Counted from the stretch's first letter, positions 1 through 10,073 are shown. The stretch is DNA of 50,668 nucleotides from an uncultured beta proteobacterium (GCA_903828235.1 CAIKLM010000077.1:1-50668); one strand, 5' to 3'. Numbers and translations: made by a program. The notes: generated from the sequence alone by a model not told the origin.

Positions 1-266
1 ACCTCGATGCGACCCGGCCTGGCCTTGTAGGCCGGAGGCACGTGGTGGTAGCGCGTGACCACCAGGCCGGACAGCGGCTTGTCGGCGGGCCACAACGCAT
101 CGACGGCCTGGGCCATCGCGCCGCCGGCCTTGCCCGCGCCAAGCACCAGCGTGCGGCCCTTGGGCGGCTCGGGCAGGTAGCGCGCAGTGTTGTGCGCCGG
201 CAGCGCGCGCGCCACCGCGGCGTCGTACAGGGCGCGCAACAGCTCGCGCGGCGGCGGCATCGTCAT
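1..266 (-). CDS. Glycerate 2-kinase / hydroxypyruvate reductase family, N-terminal part (cut by window edge)
   Basis: Only the first 88 codons lie in the window; the gene continues past position 1. Residues about 40-50 read LVLGAGKAGGAMA, followed by LSGLVVTRYHH, which resembles the N-terminal nucleotide-binding part of MOFRL-type glycerate 2-kinases (TtuD/GckA, often annotated hydroxypyruvate reductase). Those enzymes phosphorylate D-glycerate to 2-phosphoglycerate in the cytoplasm. The ATG at 266 overlaps the stop of the upstream cupin gene (ATGA), so the two are probably cotranscribed. A second in-frame ATG lies two codons downstream. The C-terminal domain cannot be seen, so the exact activity is unconfirmed. 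Confidence 0.72.
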   Translation of the reverse strand, partial: MTMPPPRELLRALYDAAVARALPAHNTARYLPEPPKGRTLVLGAGKAGGAMAQAVDALWPADKPLSGLVVTRYHHVPPAYKARPGRIE

Positions 267-736
267 GGCGCGGCCTTGCCCGGCGCCGGGTGCGTGGGAT
301 CGACCCAGGGCACGTCCTCGGGCTTCTCCACCGGCTCGATGTCGAGGTTGACGGCCACGGCCTCGCCGTCGGAGCGGCACAGCACGCACTCCAGCGTCTC
401 GGTGGGGCTGGCGTTGATCTCCTGGTGCGGCACGTAGGGCGGCACGTAGATGAAGTCGCCCGGGCCGGCCTCGGCGGTGAACTCCAGCCGCTCGCCCCAG
501 CGCATGCGGGCGCGGCCCCGGACGACGTAGATCACGCTCTCCAGCGGCCCGTGGTGGTGGGCGCCGGTCTTGGCGCCGGCGTGGATGTGCACGGTGCCGG
601 CCCAGAGCTTGCTCGCGCCCACGCGCGCAAAGTTGATCGCGGCCTGGCGGTCCATGCCCGGCGTCTGGGCGGTGTTGGGGTCGAGCTGGTTCGCGGGCAC
701 GACGCGCACGCCGTCGTGCTTCCAGGGTGGGGTCAT
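263..736 (-). CDS. Cupin-domain protein
   Basis: This 157-residue protein is a single cupin beta-barrel. The first metal motif is visible as TGAHHHGPLESVIYVV and the second as GDFIYVPPYVPHQ, so the His/Glu/His metal ligands are present. The substrate cannot be told from the sequence. It ends in ATGA overlap with the downstream glycerate kinase gene, suggesting a shared operon, perhaps in small-acid or sugar-acid metabolism (inference). A purine-rich GAGGAG lies just upstream of the ATG at 736 and supports that start. No signal peptide is visible, so it is probably cytoplasmic. Confidence 0.8.
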   Translation of the reverse strand: MTPPWKHDGVRVVPANQLDPNTAQTPGMDRQAAINFARVGASKLWAGTVHIHAGAKTGAHHHGPLESVIYVVRGRARMRWGERLEFTAEAGPGDFIYVPPYVPHQEINASPTETLECVLCRSDGEAVAVNLDIEPVEKPEDVPWVDPTHPAPGKAAP

Positions 737-764
737 CGGGGGTCTCCTCGGAGGTCGTCGGGCC

Positions 765-1436
765 TCAGGCCACTAGGTAGTCCGCCGCCAGCCGCTGCAG
801 GTGCGCGTGGCTGGCCTCGTCCAGGTGCGGCAGCAACAACGCCAGCGCGTGGTAGCCGCCGCGGCCCATGGCGGCGGCCGCGGCCTCGGGTTCGAGCGCG
901 CGGCGCGGGTCGCGCACGTACTCGAAGCTCAGCCAGTAGGTCACCACCACCACCATGCTGGTGGCCGTGGGCGCGGCCTGCTCGCCGGTGATGCGCACGG
1001 CGCCGGCGCGCGCCAGGCCATCGAGCAGCGCGTGCATGGCCTTCTGCTTGTTCTTCAGCACGAACTGGAAGTGCGTCTCCAGCCGGCGGTTCTTGCTGAG
1101 CAGGTCGTTCAGGTCGCGGTACAGGAAGCGGTAGCCCCAGATCAGCTCGAACAACAGGTGGAAGAACAGCCACGCGTCCTCGACGTTGTCCACGCCGTCG
1201 GCGCTGTCCAGGATCTCGGCCAGCGCGCGCTCGTAGCGCTCGAACAGCGTGTTGATCAGCTCGTCCTTGGCCGGGTAGTGGTAGTACAGGTTGCCGGGGC
1301 TGATGCCCATCTCGGCGCTGATCAGCGTGGTGCTGACGTTGGGCTCGCCGAAGCGGTTGAACAGGTCGAGCGTCACCTCGAGGATGCGCTCGGCGGTGCG
1401 GCGGGGCTTCTTCGCGGAACGGGGCGGTGCGGCCAT
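765..1436 (-). CDS. TetR-family transcriptional regulator
   Basis: A 223-residue repressor-like protein. Residues about 12-60 form the N-terminal helix-turn-helix (RTAERILEVTLDLF, then ISPGNLYYHYPAKDELI, the typical TetR recognition helix and following segment). The C-terminal two thirds is helical ligand-binding sequence ending in ADYLVA. I chose the ATG at 1436, whose product starts MAAPPRSAKK, because the HTH then begins at the usual distance; an open frame extends to 1544 but would run into the divergent ABC gene. It stands head to head with the ABC transporter at 1507, a common arrangement for a regulator of that transporter or of itself; ligand unknown. Confidence 0.85.
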   Translation of the reverse strand: MAAPPRSAKKPRRTAERILEVTLDLFNRFGEPNVSTTLISAEMGISPGNLYYHYPAKDELINTLFERYERALAEILDSADGVDNVEDAWLFFHLLFELIWGYRFLYRDLNDLLSKNRRLETHFQFVLKNKQKAMHALLDGLARAGAVRITGEQAAPTATSMVVVVTYWLSFEYVRDPRRALEPEAAAAAMGRGGYHALALLLPHLDEASHAHLQRLAADYLVA

Positions 1437-1506
1437 GGCACGGCCATTCTGGCGCCGGCAGACTTGGGCCGGGCTGCCTAGAATCCCGCCCCTTCCGCCG
1501 TCTCGC

Positions 1507-2436
1507 ATGCAACAGCCCGCCGTCCGCTTCCAGCAGGTCCACAAGCTCTACCAGGGCGCGCGGGGCACGTTCAAGGCCCTGGACGGCGTGAGCTTCGACA
1601 TCGAGCCCGGCGAGTTCTTCGGCCTGCTGGGGCCCAATGGCGCCGGCAAGACGACGCTGATCTCCATCCTGGCCGGTCTGACGCGCGCCACCTCGGGGAC
1701 GGCCACCGTGATGGGCCACGACGTCGTTGCCGACTACGCCCAGGCGCGCCGCTGCCTGGGCATCGTGCCGCAGGAACTGGTGTTCGACCCCTTCTTCAGC
1801 GTGCGCGAGACGCTGCGCATCCAGAGCGGCTACTTCGGTGTGCGCGACAACGACGCCTGGATCGACGAGCTGCTCGAGTCGCTGGGCCTGGCCGACAAGG
1901 CCGGGGCCAACATGCGGCAGCTCTCCGGCGGCATGAAGCGTCGCGTGCTGGTGGCGCAGGCGCTGGTGCACAAGCCGCCGGTCATCGTGCTCGACGAGCC
2001 CACGGCGGGCGTCGACGTGGAGCTGCGGCAGACGCTGTGGCAGTTCGTCTCGCGCCTGAACCGCCAGGGCCACGCCGTGCTGCTGACCACGCACTACCTC
2101 GAGGAGGCCGAGGCCCTGTGCGGCCGCATCGGCATGCTCAAGCAGGGGCGTCTCGTGGCGCTGGACCGCACCAGCGCGCTGCTGGCCGGGCGCGCCGGCA
2201 CCATGCTGCGCTTCAAGACCGACTCGGCGCTGCCGCCCGAGGTGGCCGCGCAGGCGCGCGTCACCGGCCGCATCGCGCAGGTGAAGGCCCACGACGCCGC
2301 CGAGGTGGAGCAGATCCTGGCCCGCCTGCGCGCCGCCGGCGTGAGGATCGAGGACCTGGAGATCGGCCGCGCCGACCTGGAGGACGTGTTCCTCGAGATC
2401 ATGCAGGGCCAGCCTGCGCAGGGGGCGACGGCATGA
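1507..2436 (+). CDS. ABC-2 type transporter ATP-binding protein (YadG-like)
   Basis: 309-residue ATPase with Walker A GPNGAGKT (residues 42-49), signature LSGGM (139-143) and Walker B IVLDEP (D163, E164), followed by the H-loop region LLTTHYLEEAE. A C-terminal extension of about 90 residues is typical of DrrA/YadG-type exporters. It pairs with the permease whose ATG overlaps its stop (ATGA). In Burkholderiales a pair like this usually sits between the mla lipid-transport genes and bolA-murA-hisG; here the mla genes are not upstream. A TAGAAT hexamer at 1479-1484 could be a -10 element. Substrate unknown. The ATG at 1507 gives the usual N-terminus; an upstream open frame reaching 1291 overlaps the divergent TetR gene. 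Confidence 0.93.
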   Translation: MQQPAVRFQQVHKLYQGARGTFKALDGVSFDIEPGEFFGLLGPNGAGKTTLISILAGLTRATSGTATVMGHDVVADYAQARRCLGIVPQELVFDPFFSVRETLRIQSGYFGVRDNDAWIDELLESLGLADKAGANMRQLSGGMKRRVLVAQALVHKPPVIVLDEPTAGVDVELRQTLWQFVSRLNRQGHAVLLTTHYLEEAEALCGRIGMLKQGRLVALDRTSALLAGRAGTMLRFKTDSALPPEVAAQARVTGRIAQVKAHDAAEVEQILARLRAAGVRIEDLEIGRADLEDVFLEIMQGQPAQGATA

Positions 2437-3203
2437 GCCACGGCCTGCTCGAGGGCGCGATGCCCCTGTTCCGCAAGGAGGTGCTGCGCTTCTGGAAGGT
2501 GGCCTTCCAGACGGTGGCCGCGCCGGTGCTGACGGCGGTGCTGTACCTGTTGATCTTCGGCCACGTGCTGGAAGACCACGTCGAGGCCCTGCCCGGCGTG
2601 GGCTACACCAGCTTCCTGATCCCGGGGCTGGTGATGATGAGCGTGCTGCAGAACGCCTTCGCCAACAGCTCGAGCTCGCTGGTGCAGAGCAAGATCACCG
2701 GCAACCTGGTGTTCCTGCTGGTGACGCCGCTGTCGCACTGGGCCTGGTTCGTGGCCTACGTGGGGGCCAGCGCGGTGCGCGGCATGGTGGTCGGGCTGGG
2801 CGTGCTGGTGGTGACGGTGTGGTTCGCGCCGCTGCAGCTGGCCGAGCCCTGGTGGATCGTCGTGTTCGCGGCGCTGGGCGCGGGCATGCTCGGGGCCCTG
2901 GGGCTGATCGCCGGGCTGTGGGCGGAGAAGTTCGACCAGATGGCCGCCTTCCAGAACTTCATCATCATGCCGATGACGTTCCTCTCCGGCGTCTTCTACT
3001 CGGTGCACTCGCTGCCCGGCGTGTGGCAGGCAGTGAGCCACCTCAACCCGTTCTTCTACATGATCGACGGCTTCCGGCGCGGCTTCTTCGGCGTCAGCGA
3101 CAGCTCGCCGTGGCTGAGCCTGGCGGTGGTGGGTGCGAGCTTCGTGGTCGTCTCGGCCATCGCCCTGCGGCTGCTGGCCATCGGCTACAAAATCCGGCAC
3201 TGA
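2433..3203 (+). CDS. ABC-2 type transporter permease (YadH-like)
   Basis: 256-residue integral membrane protein with about six hydrophobic segments and the ABC-2 signature region (FIIMPMTFLSGVFYS, then LNPFFYMIDGFRRGFFG near residues 180-220). It forms the membrane channel with the preceding ATPase, with which it shares the ATGA overlap at 2433-2436. The family is mostly exporters of lipids, polysaccharides or drugs; nothing in this sequence fixes the substrate. Its gene ends 21 bases before the bolA start. Confidence 0.92.
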   Translation: MSHGLLEGAMPLFRKEVLRFWKVAFQTVAAPVLTAVLYLLIFGHVLEDHVEALPGVGYTSFLIPGLVMMSVLQNAFANSSSSLVQSKITGNLVFLLVTPLSHWAWFVAYVGASAVRGMVVGLGVLVVTVWFAPLQLAEPWWIVVFAALGAGMLGALGLIAGLWAEKFDQMAAFQNFIIMPMTFLSGVFYSVHSLPGVWQAVSHLNPFFYMIDGFRRGFFGVSDSSPWLSLAVVGASFVVVSAIALRLLAIGYKIRH

Positions 3204-3211
3204 AACCACGC

Positions 3212-3217
3212 GACAAT
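3212..3217 (+). promoter_or_regulatory. Candidate -10 hexamer just before bolA
   Basis: GACAAT lies seven bases before the bolA ATG, and no Shine-Dalgarno-like sequence intervenes. A transcript starting the usual distance from it would begin almost at the ATG, giving a leaderless or nearly leaderless message. No good -35 is visible at 17 bases, so this is tentative. Confidence 0.3.
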
Positions 3218-3224
3218 CCCGCCC

Positions 3225-3515
3225 ATGGCCGACCCCACCCCCGACGAGGTGCGCGACTACATCGCCGCCGGACTGCCCTGCACGCTGCTGCAGGTGGAGG
3301 GTGACGGCCGCCACTTCTTCGCCACCATCGTCTCCACCGAGTTCGAGGGCCAAAGCCGCGTGCGCCGCCACCAGCGCGTGTACGCCGCGCTGGGCGATAG
3401 AATGCGCGAACAGATCCACGCGCTGTCGATGAAGACCCTCACGCCCGCCGAACACGCCGCCCAGGCCGCCGCGCCTGCGGCCGCCGGGTCTTCGGCGCAC
3501 CACCACCACCACTAG
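3225..3515 (+). CDS. BolA-family protein (IbaG-like) with C-terminal polyhistidine
   Basis: 96-residue BolA-fold protein. The conserved second half is present (VSTEFEGQSRVRRHQRVYAA, then LGDRMREQIHALSMKTLTP), including the invariant histidine in RRHQRVY used by BolA proteins to share a [2Fe-2S] cluster with monothiol glutaredoxins. The position between an ABC-2 transporter and hisG is typical of the Burkholderiales IbaG/YrbA type. The unusual part is the tail: an Ala-rich linker ending in five consecutive histidines before TAG, which I do not recall from this family. The tail could add a metal-binding site (inference). murA, normally next, is absent. Confidence 0.88.
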   Translation: MADPTPDEVRDYIAAGLPCTLLQVEGDGRHFFATIVSTEFEGQSRVRRHQRVYAALGDRMREQIHALSMKTLTPAEHAAQAAAPAAAGSSAHHHHH

Positions 3516-3539
3516 CCCCTCGCGGCGCGCCGCGGGGGC
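3515..3539 (+). other. Strong GC hairpin between bolA and hisG
   Basis: Immediately after the bolA stop the RNA can pair GCCCC and CGCGGC with GCCGCG and GGGGC, about 11 base pairs with a single bulged T at 3520. No run of T follows, so it is not a classical intrinsic terminator. It could be a weak transcription block, an mRNA-stability element or just GC-rich chance. Confidence 0.35.
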
Positions 3540-3614
3540 AGCCCGCGTGCCGCCGGTGGTCTTGAGTCGGGGGTGCGTTAAGCCGGTGCCCCGAGCGTGC
3601 CCCACCAGCCGCCC

Positions 3615-4274
3615 ATGATCACCCTCGCCCTGTCCAAAGGACGCATCTTCGACGACACGCTGCCGCTGCTGCGCGCGGCCGGCATCGAGGTGACGGAAGA
3701 CGCCGACAAGAGCCGCAAGCTCATCCTCGCCACCACCCGGCCCGACGTGCGCGTGGTGCTGGTGCGCGCCTCCGACGTGCCCACCTACGTGCGCCACGGC
3801 GGTGCCGACGTCGGCGTGGCCGGCCTCGACGTGCTGCTCGAGGACGAGGCCGGGCACGATGCCGCCGGCACGCTGTACAAGCCGCTGGACCTGGGCATCG
3901 CGCGCTGCCGCCTGAGCGTGGCCACGCGCGCCGACGTCGACTGGGCCGGCACCGTGCGCCAGGGCGCGCGCGTGGCCGTGGCCACCAAGTACACGCACCT
4001 GGCGCGCCAGCACTTCGCGGCCAAGGGCATGCACGTGGACCTCATCAAGCTCTACGGCTCGATGGAGCTGGCGCCGCTCACCGGCCTGGCCGACGCCATC
4101 GTCGACCTGGTCTCCACCGGCAGCACGCTCAAGGCCAACCAGCTGGTGGAGGTCGAGAAGATCATGGACATCTCGGCCCGCCTGGTCGTCAACCCGGCCT
4201 CGCTCAAGCTCAAGCGCGAGCCGCTGCGGCAGCTGATCGACGCCTTCGAGGCGGCGGTGGAGCGGCAGCCATGA
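3615..4274 (+). CDS. hisG: ATP phosphoribosyltransferase, short form
   Basis: HisG catalyses the first step of histidine synthesis, joining ATP and PRPP. The 219-residue length and N-terminus [19 protein letters not shown] match the short form, which lacks the C-terminal histidine-binding domain and needs the partner HisZ for activity and feedback control; hisZ is not in this window. The PRPP-binding stretch near residues 155-170 ([16 protein letters not shown]) is intact. I chose the ATG at 3615 because it gives the family N-terminus; an in-frame start at 3597 adds six residues. First gene of the his cluster. Confidence 0.95.
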   Translation: MITLALSKGRIFDDTLPLLRAAGIEVTEDADKSRKLILATTRPDVRVVLVRASDVPTYVRHGGADVGVAGLDVLLEDEAGHDAAGTLYKPLDLGIARCRLSVATRADVDWAGTVRQGARVAVATKYTHLARQHFAAKGMHVDLIKLYGSMELAPLTGLADAIVDLVSTGSTLKANQLVEVEKIMDISARLVVNPASLKLKREPLRQLIDAFEAAVERQP

Positions 4275-4332
4275 GCGCGCCGGGCCGCTCCCAAGCGCTC
4301 ATCCCGAAGCGCGCAGCGCGGAGGGTAGTCCA

Positions 4333-6135
4333 GTGACCGCGCCGGTGAACATCCGCCGGCTCGGCACCGAGGACGCCGGCTTCGAGACGGCGTTCCAGCG
4401 CCTGCTGCACTGGAGCGCCGAGACCGACGCCGCCATCGAGGGCCGCGTGGCGCAGATCATCGACGACGTGCGCGCGCGCGGCGACGCCGCCGTGCTGGAG
4501 CTGACGGCGCGTTTCGACGGCGTGCAGGCGGCCTCGATGGCCGAGCTCGAGATCGGCCGCGCCGAGCTGCTGGCCGCGCTCGAGGCCATCACCCCGGCAC
4601 AGCGCCGCGCGCTGCAGGCCGCCGCCGAGCGCGTGCGCGACTACCACCAGCGGCAGCTGGAGGCCTCCAGCCGCGGCTGGCAGTACCGCGACGCCGACGG
4701 CACGCTGCTGGGCCAGAAGGTCACGCCACTGGACCGCGTGGGCATCTACGTGCCCGGGGGCAAGGCGGCCTACCCGAGCAGCGTGCTGATGAACGCCATA
4801 CCGGCCCAGGTGGCCGGCGTGGGCGAGATCGTGATGGTGGTGCCGACGCCCCGGGGCGAACGCAACGCCCTGGTGCTGGCCGCCGCCGCGGTGGCCGGGG
4901 TGCACCGCGTGTTCGCGATCGGCGGCGCGCAGGCGGTGGCCGCGCTGGCCTGGGGCACGGCCAGCGTGCCGCGCGTGGACAAGATCACCGGACCCGGCAA
5001 CGCGTTTGTCGCCAGCGCCAAGCGCCGCGTCTTCGGCCAGGTGGGCATCGACATGATTGCCGGGCCCAGCGAGATCCTGGTGCTGGCCGACGGCACGACG
5101 CCGCCCGACTGGGTGGCGATGGACCTGTTCAGCCAGGCCGAGCACGATGAGCTGGCGCAGAGCATCCTGCTGTGCCCCGACGCCGGCTACATCGCCGCCG
5201 TGCACCAGGCGATCGAGCGGCTGCTGCCGGCGATGCCGCGAGCGGCCGTCATCCGCGCCAGCCTGGAGGGCCGCGGCGCGCTGATCCGCACGCGCAGCAT
5301 GGAAGAGGCCAGCGCCATCAGCAACCGCATCGCGCCCGAGCACCTGGAGGTGTCCAGCGCCGAGCCGCAGCGCTGGGAGCCGCTGCTGCGGCACGCCGGC
5401 GCCATCTTCCTGGGGGCGTTCACGTCCGAGAGCCTCGGCGACTACTGCGCCGGCCCCAACCACGTGCTGCCCACCAGCGGCACGGCGCGCTTTTCCTCGC
5501 CGCTGGGCGTGTACGACTTCGTCAAGCGATCGAGCCTGATCGAGGTGAGCGAGGCGGGTGCGCAGGTGCTGGGGCCCATCGCGGCCGAGCTGGCTTACGG
5601 CGAGGGTCTGCAGGCCCACGCCCGCGCAGCGCAGCTGCGCCTTCGCGAGGGTGCGGCCGCCCCGGCCGTGGCCCCCGTGGCCTTCGACGTGCGCCCGGTC
5701 GACAAGGCCAACCACGAGGCCGTGCTCAAGCTGCAGGTGGCCGCCGGCCAGCGCCACCTGGTGGCCTCGCCCGAGCGCTCGCTGGCCCAGGTGGCCTACG
5801 AGTCGCGCGGCCGGGCCCTCGCCCTGTTCGACGGCGACACCGCGGTCGGCATGATGCTGCTGTACGACGCCCGGCAGGACGACGATGATCCCGCCAACCA
5901 GCTGTACGTGTGGCGCCTGATGGTGGATGCGCGCTTCCAGCAGCGCGGCTACGGCCGGCTGGCCATGCAGTGGGTGCTGGACGAGGCGCGCCGCGGCGGC
6001 TATGCCGAGGTGGGCCTGAGCCACGTCGACCGGCCCGGCCACGCCGGCGGCTTCTACGAGAAGCTGGGCTTCGCCTACACCGGCGAGGTCGACGAGGGCG
6101 AGCGCAAGATGCTGCTGAAGCTGGAGGGCGCATGA
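4333..6135 (+). CDS. hisD: Histidinol dehydrogenase with fused C-terminal GNAT acetyltransferase domain
   Basis: A 600-residue protein; ordinary HisD is about 430-440. Residues 1 to about 440 are a complete HisD, which oxidises L-histidinol to L-histidine with two NAD+. The zinc ligands Q268, H271, D370 and H429 and catalytic E336/H337 are visible. After an Ala/Pro linker (about 441-450), residues 451-600 form a GNAT N-acetyltransferase domain: acetyl-CoA motif QQRGYGR (536-542) preceded by LYVWRLMVD, and FYEKLGF (574-580) followed by TGEVDEGE. The pattern resembles diamine/spermidine acetyltransferases of the BltD type (from memory). The reading frame is open throughout with uniform codon use, so no frameshift is implied. 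The GTG start follows GGAGGG. The stop overlaps hisC (ATGA). The acceptor of the acetyl group is unknown. Confidence 0.93.
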   Translation: MTAPVNIRRLGTEDAGFETAFQRLLHWSAETDAAIEGRVAQIIDDVRARGDAAVLELTARFDGVQAASMAELEIGRAELLAALEAITPAQRRALQAAAERVRDYHQRQLEASSRGWQYRDADGTLLGQKVTPLDRVGIYVPGGKAAYPSSVLMNAIPAQVAGVGEIVMVVPTPRGERNALVLAAAAVAGVHRVFAIGGAQAVAALAWGTASVPRVDKITGPGNAFVASAKRRVFGQVGIDMIAGPSEILVLADGTTPPDWVAMDLFSQAEHDELAQSILLCPDAGYIAAVHQAIERLLPAMPRAAVIRASLEGRGALIRTRSMEEASAISNRIAPEHLEVSSAEPQRWEPLLRHAGAIFLGAFTSESLGDYCAGPNHVLPTSGTARFSSPLGVYDFVKRSSLIEVSEAGAQVLGPIAAELAYGEGLQAHARAAQLRLREGAAAPAVAPVAFDVRPVDKANHEAVLKLQVAAGQRHLVASPERSLAQVAYESRGRALALFDGDTAVGMMLLYDARQDDDDPANQLYVWRLMVDARFQQRGYGRLAMQWVLDEARRGGYAEVGLSHVDRPGHAGGFYEKLGFAYTGEVDEGERKMLLKLEGA

Positions 6136-7217
6136 CGACGCTCGCGCAGCGCATCGCAGCCACGCTGCGTGCCGACGTGGCGGGCATGCACGCCTACGCC
6201 ATCCAGCCCAGCCAGGGCCTGATCAAGCTCGACGCGATGGAGAACCCCTTCGGCCTGCCGCCCGCGCTGCAGGCCGAGCTCGGCGCGCGCCTGGGCCGCG
6301 CCGCCATCAACCGCTACCCGCAGGCCAGCGTGGCCGCGCTGGCCGAGGAGCTCACCGCCTGGGCAGGCCTGCCGGCCGGCTGCCGGCTGATGCTGGGCAA
6401 CGGGTCCGACGAGCTGATCGACCTGCTCTCGGTGGCCTGCGACAAGCCCGGCGCCACGATCCTGGCGCCGGTGCCCGGCTTCGTGATGTACGCCATGTCG
6501 GCCCAGCTGCGCGGCCTGCGCTTCGCCGGCGTGGACCTCACGCCCGACTTCGAGCTCGACGAGGCCGCCATGCTCGCCGCCATCGAGCGGCACCGGCCGG
6601 CCGTCACCTACCTGGCCTACCCCAACAACCCCACGGCCAACCTGTGGGACGACGCCGTCATCGACCGCATCGTCGCCGCCGTGGGCGCGCAGCAGGGGCT
6701 GGTGGTGTTCGACGAGGCCTACCAGCCCTTCGCCGCACGCAGCCGGCTGGCCAGCCTGGCGCAGCACGAGCACGTGCTGGTGCTGCGCACGCTGTCGAAG
6801 TTCGGCCTGGCCGGCGTGCGGCTGGGCTACCTGTGCGGCCGCCGCGAGCTCGTCGACGAGATCGACAAGGTGCGCCCGCCCTACAACGTGAGCGTGCTCA
6901 ACGCCGAGTGCGCGCGCTTCGCGCTCGAGCACGCGGGCGAGTACGCACGCCAGGCGGCGTTGATCAAGGCCGAGCGCGCGCGGCTGCAGGCGGCGCTGGC
7001 CGCGATGCCGGGGCTGCGCCAGTGGCCCAGCGAGGCCAACATGGTGCTCGTGCGCGTGCCCGACTCGGCGCGCAGCTTCGCGGCGCTGAAGGCCCGCGGC
7101 GTGCTCGTCAAGCACGTGGCCGCGTTGCACCCGCTGCTGGCGAACTGCCTTCGCCTGACCGTGGGCACGCCCGCCGAGAACGAGGCCCTGATCGCTGCCC
7201 TGAAGGAATCGCTGTGA
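6132..7217 (+). CDS. hisC: Histidinol-phosphate aminotransferase
   Basis: 361-residue fold-type I PLP aminotransferase that converts imidazole-acetol phosphate to histidinol phosphate using glutamate. Visible are the N-terminal [11 protein letters not shown], the NNPTAN motif, FDEAY and the PLP lysine K223 in [16 protein letters not shown], followed by RPPYNVS. Length is normal. The ATG at 6132 overlaps the stop of the hisD fusion gene and the 3' end overlaps hisB (GTGA), so translation is probably coupled on both sides. Confidence 0.95.
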   Translation: MTTLAQRIAATLRADVAGMHAYAIQPSQGLIKLDAMENPFGLPPALQAELGARLGRAAINRYPQASVAALAEELTAWAGLPAGCRLMLGNGSDELIDLLSVACDKPGATILAPVPGFVMYAMSAQLRGLRFAGVDLTPDFELDEAAMLAAIERHRPAVTYLAYPNNPTANLWDDAVIDRIVAAVGAQQGLVVFDEAYQPFAARSRLASLAQHEHVLVLRTLSKFGLAGVRLGYLCGRRELVDEIDKVRPPYNVSVLNAECARFALEHAGEYARQAALIKAERARLQAALAAMPGLRQWPSEANMVLVRVPDSARSFAALKARGVLVKHVAALHPLLANCLRLTVGTPAENEALIAALKESL

Positions 7218-7810
7218 ACGCACCCCGCACCGCGGATCTCCGCCGCGACACCAAGGAAACGAAGATCCGCGTCGCGCTGAACCTCGACGGCACCGGCCAG
7301 GCGCGGCTGGCCACCGGCATCGGCTTCTTCGACCACATGCTCGACCAGATCGCCCGCCACGGCCTGATCGACCTGACGATCGAGGCCGAGGGCGACCTGC
7401 ACATCGACGGCCACCACACGGTGGAGGACGTCGGCATCACGCTGGGCATGGCGGTGGCGCAGGCCGTCGGCAGCAAGGCCGGCATCACGCGCTACGGCCA
7501 CAGCTACGTGCCGCTGGACGAGGCGCTCAGCCGCGTGGTCGTCGACTTCTCCGGCCGCCCCGGGCTGCACATGCACGTGCCGTTCAAGGCCGGCACGATC
7601 GGCGGCTTCGACACGCAGCTGGCGTACGAGTTCTTCCAGGGCTTTGCCAACCACGCGCTCGTCACGCTGCACATCGACAACCTCAAGGGCGAGAACGCGC
7701 ACCACCAGTGCGAAACGGTGTTCAAGGCCTTCGCGCGCGCGCTGCGCATGGCGCTGTCGCCCGACCCGCGCAGCGCCGGCGTGATCCCGTCCACCAAGGG
7801 CACGCTGTAG
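7214..7810 (+). CDS. hisB: Imidazoleglycerol-phosphate dehydratase
   Basis: 198-residue monofunctional dehydratase that forms imidazole-acetol phosphate. The manganese-binding histidine motifs are present: [25 protein letters not shown] and ENAHHQCE. There is no N-terminal histidinol-phosphatase domain, unlike the fused enterobacterial enzyme, so a separate phosphatase must exist elsewhere. The GTG at 7214 overlaps the hisC stop. hisH follows four bases after the stop; the MarC-type gene often found here in related bacteria is missing. Confidence 0.96.
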   Translation: MNAPRTADLRRDTKETKIRVALNLDGTGQARLATGIGFFDHMLDQIARHGLIDLTIEAEGDLHIDGHHTVEDVGITLGMAVAQAVGSKAGITRYGHSYVPLDEALSRVVVDFSGRPGLHMHVPFKAGTIGGFDTQLAYEFFQGFANHALVTLHIDNLKGENAHHQCETVFKAFARALRMALSPDPRSAGVIPSTKGTL

Positions 7811-7814
7811 GCCG

Positions 7815-8471
7815 ATGAAGCGGACGGTGGCGGTCGTCGACTACGGCATGGGCAACCTGCGCTCGGTGTCGCAGGCGGTGCTGCACGCCGCGGCCGGGCA
7901 GGGCGTGGACGTGGTCGTCACGCAGCGGCCCGAAGACGTGCGCGCCGCCGAGCGCGTGGTGCTGCCGGGGCAGGGCGCCATGCGCGACTGCATGCGCGAG
8001 CTGGCCGACTCCGGCCTGCGCGACGCCGTGCTCGAGGCCGCCGCCGCCCGGCCGCTGATGGGCGTGTGCGTGGGCATGCAGATGCTGCTCGACCACAGCG
8101 AGGAGCAGGACACCCCGGGCCTGGGGCTGATCCCCGGCCAGGTTCGCCGCTTCCGCCTGGAGGGCCGCACGCAGCCCGACGGCAGCCGCTACAAGGTGCC
8201 GCAGATGGGCTGGAACCGCGTGCTGCAGCGGCCGCACCCCCAACCGCACCCGCTGTGGCAGGGCGTGCCCGACGGCAGCTGGTTCTACTTCGTGCACAGC
8301 TACTTCGCCGATCCGGTGAACCCGGCACACGTCGCGGGCGAGAGCGACTACGGCGACCGCTTTACCTGTGCCGTGGCGCGGGATAACATTTTTGCCACCC
8401 AGTTCCACCCCGAGAAGAGCGCCGCCCAGGGCCTGGCCCTGTACCGCAACTTCCTGCACTGGAAGCCCTGA
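7815..8471 (+). CDS. hisH: Imidazole glycerol phosphate synthase, glutaminase subunit
   Basis: 218-residue class I glutamine amidotransferase that supplies ammonia to HisF. The start [12 protein letters not shown] and the triad C85 (GVCVGMQ), H198 and E200 (QFHPEKS) are intact, as is the oxyanion-strand region VLPGQGAM. It must pair with HisF, encoded 0.8 kb downstream. An 88-base spacer follows before hisA, the largest gap inside the his cluster apart from the one before hisG; I see no promoter in it. Confidence 0.96.
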   Translation: MKRTVAVVDYGMGNLRSVSQAVLHAAAGQGVDVVVTQRPEDVRAAERVVLPGQGAMRDCMRELADSGLRDAVLEAAAARPLMGVCVGMQMLLDHSEEQDTPGLGLIPGQVRRFRLEGRTQPDGSRYKVPQMGWNRVLQRPHPQPHPLWQGVPDGSWFYFVHSYFADPVNPAHVAGESDYGDRFTCAVARDNIFATQFHPEKSAAQGLALYRNFLHWKP

Positions 8472-8559
8472 CGACCCCAGCCCACGGCCTCGCCCTCACG
8501 CTGCGACGCGCGCTCGTCCTCCCGGGCCACCCCATCCCCACCCCCGCTCAACCCGAGCC

Positions 8560-9306
8560 ATGCTGCTGATCCCGGCCATCGACCTCAAGGACGGCAAGTG
8601 CGTCCGCCTGCAACAGGGCGACATGAACGCCTCCACCACCTTCGGCGAAGACCCGGCGGCCATGGCGCGCCGCTGGCTCGAGGCCGGGGCGCGGCGGCTG
8701 CACCTGGTGGACCTCAACGGCGCCTTCGCCGGCAAGCCGGTCAACGAGGGCGCGGTGAAGTCCATCCTGCGCGCCGTGGGCGACGACATCCCGGTGCAGC
8801 TCGGCGGCGGCATCCGCGACCTCGACACCATCGAGCGCTACCTCGACGACGGCATCAGCTACGTGATCATCGGCACGGCCGCGGTCAAGAACCCCGGCTT
8901 CCTGAAGGACGCCTGCAGCGCCTTCGGCGGCCACATCATCGTCGGCCTGGACGCCAAGGACGGCAAGGTCGCCACCGACGGCTGGAGCAAGCTCACCGGC
9001 CACGAGGTCGTCGACCTGGCGCGCAAGTTCGAGGACTACGGCGTCGAGGCCGTGATCTACACCGACATCGGCCGCGACGGCATGCTCACCGGCATCAACA
9101 TCGAGGCCACGGTCAAGCTGGCGCAGGCGCTGAGCATCCCCGTCATCGCCTCGGGCGGGCTGGCCGGCATCGCCGACATCGAGCAGCTCTGCGCCGTGGA
9201 GGACGAGGGCATCGAAGGCGTGATCTGCGGCCGCAGCATCTACACCGGCGCGCTCGATTTCGTCGCGGCGCAGGCCCGAGCCGACGAACTCAACGGCGAG
9301 GCCTGA
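8560..9306 (+). CDS. hisA: ProFAR isomerase (phosphoribosylformimino-AICAR ribotide isomerase)
   Basis: 248-residue beta/alpha-barrel enzyme of histidine synthesis. The catalytic aspartates D8 ([14 protein letters not shown]) and D169 ([10 protein letters not shown]) are both present at the positions expected for the family, as are the phosphate-binding glycine motifs LGGGIRD and ASGGLAG. I chose the ATG at 8560; a longer open frame upstream overlaps hisH. The hisA stop precedes the hisF TTG by five bases. Confidence 0.96.
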   Translation: MLLIPAIDLKDGKCVRLQQGDMNASTTFGEDPAAMARRWLEAGARRLHLVDLNGAFAGKPVNEGAVKSILRAVGDDIPVQLGGGIRDLDTIERYLDDGISYVIIGTAAVKNPGFLKDACSAFGGHIIVGLDAKDGKVATDGWSKLTGHEVVDLARKFEDYGVEAVIYTDIGRDGMLTGINIEATVKLAQALSIPVIASGGLAGIADIEQLCAVEDEGIEGVICGRSIYTGALDFVAAQARADELNGEA

Positions 9307-9311
9307 ACGCC

Positions 9312-10069
<758 letters not shown>

Positions 10070-10073
<4 letters not shown>

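Noticed and set aside
733..2292. Long open frames on the strand opposite real genes (for example 733-2292 minus, 2094-4034 minus, 4210-6042 minus, 35145-38120 minus)
   Set aside because: They are shadows produced by high-GC codon use; the proteins are low-complexity (Arg/His/Gly/Ala-rich), have no recognisable domain and lie over well-supported genes.
3498..3515. His5 as a cloning tag or vector sequence
   Set aside because: It is followed by a native stop and normal chromosomal sequence leading to hisG, with no linker or vector features.
4333..6135. The hisD extension as a frameshift artefact or two merged genes
   Set aside because: The frame is open from the HisD domain through the linker and GNAT domain with uniform codon use, and the GNAT stop overlaps the hisC start. 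A linker of the usual Ala/Pro type joins the two.
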